Position numbers and translations under genes: made by a program. Shown piece by piece: positions 62,898 through 64,000 of a stretch of 64,000 nt of DNA. This stretch comes from Cylindrospermum sp. FACHB-282 (GTDB lineage Bacteria > Cyanobacteriota > Cyanobacteriia > Cyanobacteriales > Nostocaceae). The stretch is taken from NCBI RefSeq assembly GCF_014697195.1, contig NZ_JACJRJ010000024.1, positions 1 to 64,000 on the forward strand, written 5' to 3'. Each line of letters starts with the position of its first letter. Position 1 is the stretch's first letter. The notes under the pieces were generated by a model. That model was not told the DNA's origin, made no database searches, and saw nothing but the letters and a program-made list of their open reading frames with translations.

Positions 62898-63227
62898 TTT
62901 TTGGGAAACGAAGCTTATATAATGTATATCGTCTTTAGCTTAGATGTGTTTATCTGGTAGATATGCTCAGTTTTGCACTTCCCCAGATACTATATGAGAT
63001 TTATCTGGTACAGAATGAGTAAACTTATATCTTGCACCCTTCTCAATTAGCCCTTAAATAAATTTATGGCTGAAAGCCTAAGTTAGAAGACAGCTAACTG
63101 ATATCTGGGATTTAACCAGTTTTAACCGGTTTCTGCTTTAAGCCAGAACTTTAGTTCACGGCTGAGGACAATTAATGCCAGATATTCAGTAAAAACTCTT
63201 TTTCATTTAAAATCTGTGATAAATAGC
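62898..63227. other. Intergenic region, no gene seen
   Basis: Divergent promoters of the decarboxylase and of the small membrane protein gene lie here. Mixed AT-rich sequence with a short TAACCAGTTTTAACCGGTTT near-repeat (63115-63134). No RNA gene is recognised. Confidence 0.5.
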
Positions 63228-63536
63228 ATGAACCTTCACGACATCAAGAAAAAATTCTTCCCAGTCATCAAAGTAATATCCATAGCACTTATAACCAGTG
63301 CAATAGGGTTAGAATTATGGAATATCCAAGCATTAACAACTAACAGTCAACTGCCTAGTATCTTGAATCCAGCTTTAATAATTGCTCACTTAGCACTGTC
63401 GGGTCATTTTGTAGAAGGAATAATCGCAGCTTATTATGCACCTTCCAAAAATCAGATACCAATCAAATATGGAACTTATACATTTTTTGTAGGTACAGTT
63501 GGTTTATTAGAATTGTGGGAAAATCATCATAACTAG
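63228..63536 (+). CDS. Small three-helix membrane protein, unknown function
   Basis: 102-residue protein starting at ATG 63228. Three hydrophobic segments (VISIALITSAIGLELWNI; ILNPALIIAHLALSGHFVEG; YGTYTFFVGTVGLLELW) with conserved-looking His, Glu and Trp in between and a His/Asn tail. I do not recognise the family, though it recalls small integral proteins with DoxX-like or ferric-reductase-like packing. The next gene is transcribed the same way. Confidence 0.6.
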   Translation: MNLHDIKKKFFPVIKVISIALITSAIGLELWNIQALTTNSQLPSILNPALIIAHLALSGHFVEGIIAAYYAPSKNQIPIKYGTYTFFVGTVGLLELWENHHN

Positions 63537-63655
63537 CCCTTGATAGCTGTAAATTATTACAGGGGCATCTAGCTGGGTATAGTCATTTGGGAAGATGTCA
63601 AAAGTTCAGGTTGTCATCTAGCTTGGGAAAGTTGAATAATTTAATTAGACGTACC

Positions 63656-63850
63656 ATGATTAATCCCGCTGCTATCTCTATACCCGAACCACAAATCCCT
63701 AATCCACAACCAAACCCCCTACCAAGTCCCGAACCTGTACCGAGTCCAATTCCCCTACCCCTACCGGAACCAGTACCGGAACCAGTACCAGGGACAATTC
63801 CTCAAACAGTACCAGGGCCAATTCCCCAAACCATTCCTGAACCTGTTTAA
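63656..63850 (+). CDS. Proline-rich short repeat protein
   Basis: 64 residues from ATG 63656, almost entirely P-E-P, P-x-P and V-P-E-P repeats (ISIPEPQIPNPQPNPLPSPE and so on), encoded by degenerate ACC-rich repeats. It could be an extended linker-like secreted peptide or a non-functional repeat frame; no signal peptide is visible. It lies 38 bases upstream of ychF. Confidence 0.45.
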   Translation: MINPAAISIPEPQIPNPQPNPLPSPEPVPSPIPLPLPEPVPEPVPGTIPQTVPGPIPQTIPEPV

Positions 63851-63888
63851 ATTACTATTGTAGTTGAAACCAAAATTCAAAATCCAAA

Positions 63889-64000
63889 ATGCTAAGAGCC
63901 GGAATTGTCGGACTTCCCAACGTCGGAAAATCAACTTTATTTAATGCCGTAGTTGCTAATGCCAAAGCAGAAGCGGCTAATTTCCCTTTTTGCACGATTG
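63889..64000 (+). CDS. ychF: YchF family GTPase/ATPase, 3' end outside window
   Basis: The first 37 codons are present: [20 protein letters not shown] is the G1 loop typical of YchF/OLA1, followed by [11 protein letters not shown] (the switch I region with the NFPF motif). The protein is a ribosome-associated ATPase-like NTPase of about 360 residues; the rest lies beyond base 64000. ATG 63889. Confidence 0.93.
   Translation, partial: MLRAGIVGLPNVGKSTLFNAVVANAKAEAANFPFCTI

Overview
The window is chromosomal DNA from a filamentous, probably heterocyst-forming cyanobacterium (Nostocales, Nostoc/Tolypothrix/Calothrix-like). The basis is the many GCGATCGC (HIP1) octamers, heptamer-type short tandem repeats between genes, and cyanobacterial marker families (Ycf66, CPP1-like J-protein, DUF2555, DUF2811, EGY-type site-2 protease, a DevBCA-type exporter, a Yfr2-like small RNA). 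The species cannot be fixed from sequence reading alone. The leftmost (integrase) and rightmost (ychF) genes run off the window.

Layout. 1-8.3 kb: truncated tyrosine recombinase, PLP-dependent ACC deaminase/D-cysteine desulfhydrase-type enzyme, cytochrome P450, a long KaiB-domain protein, PilT, a small membrane protein and WecB. 8.3-15 kb: a haem-oxygenase-like putative diiron protein, glycogen synthase, HemC, an LprI-like protein and an S2P protease, with a nest of dispersed repeats at 12.9-13.4 kb. 15-21.3 kb: an IS607-type element whose tnpB is internally deleted, CoaBC, DUF2555, an esterase, and a CRISPR array of 25 intact repeats without cas genes, whose last repeat is split by a 254-bp insertion. 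21.3-30 kb: Uma2 nuclease, PurH, two tandem Yfr2-like sRNA genes, HD hydrolase, lipoate ligase-like protein, YbjN, a vapC broken by a 22-bp insertion, a zinc-ribbon Ser/Thr kinase, Gnd and Ycf66.

30-45 kb: VOC protein, NYN-LOTUS RNA-binding protein, SDR, HppD, HAD hydrolase, CPP1-like protein, a structured intergenic region with a TnpB-like tail, an OmpR-type regulator, devBCA and an AEC transporter. 44-49.5 kb: envelope genes (M23 peptidase, L,D-transpeptidase), ComFB, and an ECF sigma factor with an anti-sigma-like partner. 49.5-64 kb: LeuS, a GH18 glycosidase, a histidine kinase, a second zinc-ribbon kinase with pentapeptide repeats, HemL, ChaB, HisIE, DUF2811, a basic amino-acid decarboxylase, two small unknown proteins and YchF.

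Most genes are single housekeeping units with no long operons; devBCA and the sigma/anti-sigma pair are the clearest functional groups. The unusual content lies mainly between genes: tandem Yfr2-like sRNAs, the disrupted CRISPR tail, decayed IS607 and TnpB-type elements, a small repeat caught inside a toxin gene, and a mobile repeat whose core is inverted between its two copies. I found no clearly new multi-gene system; the best leads are listed as findings.
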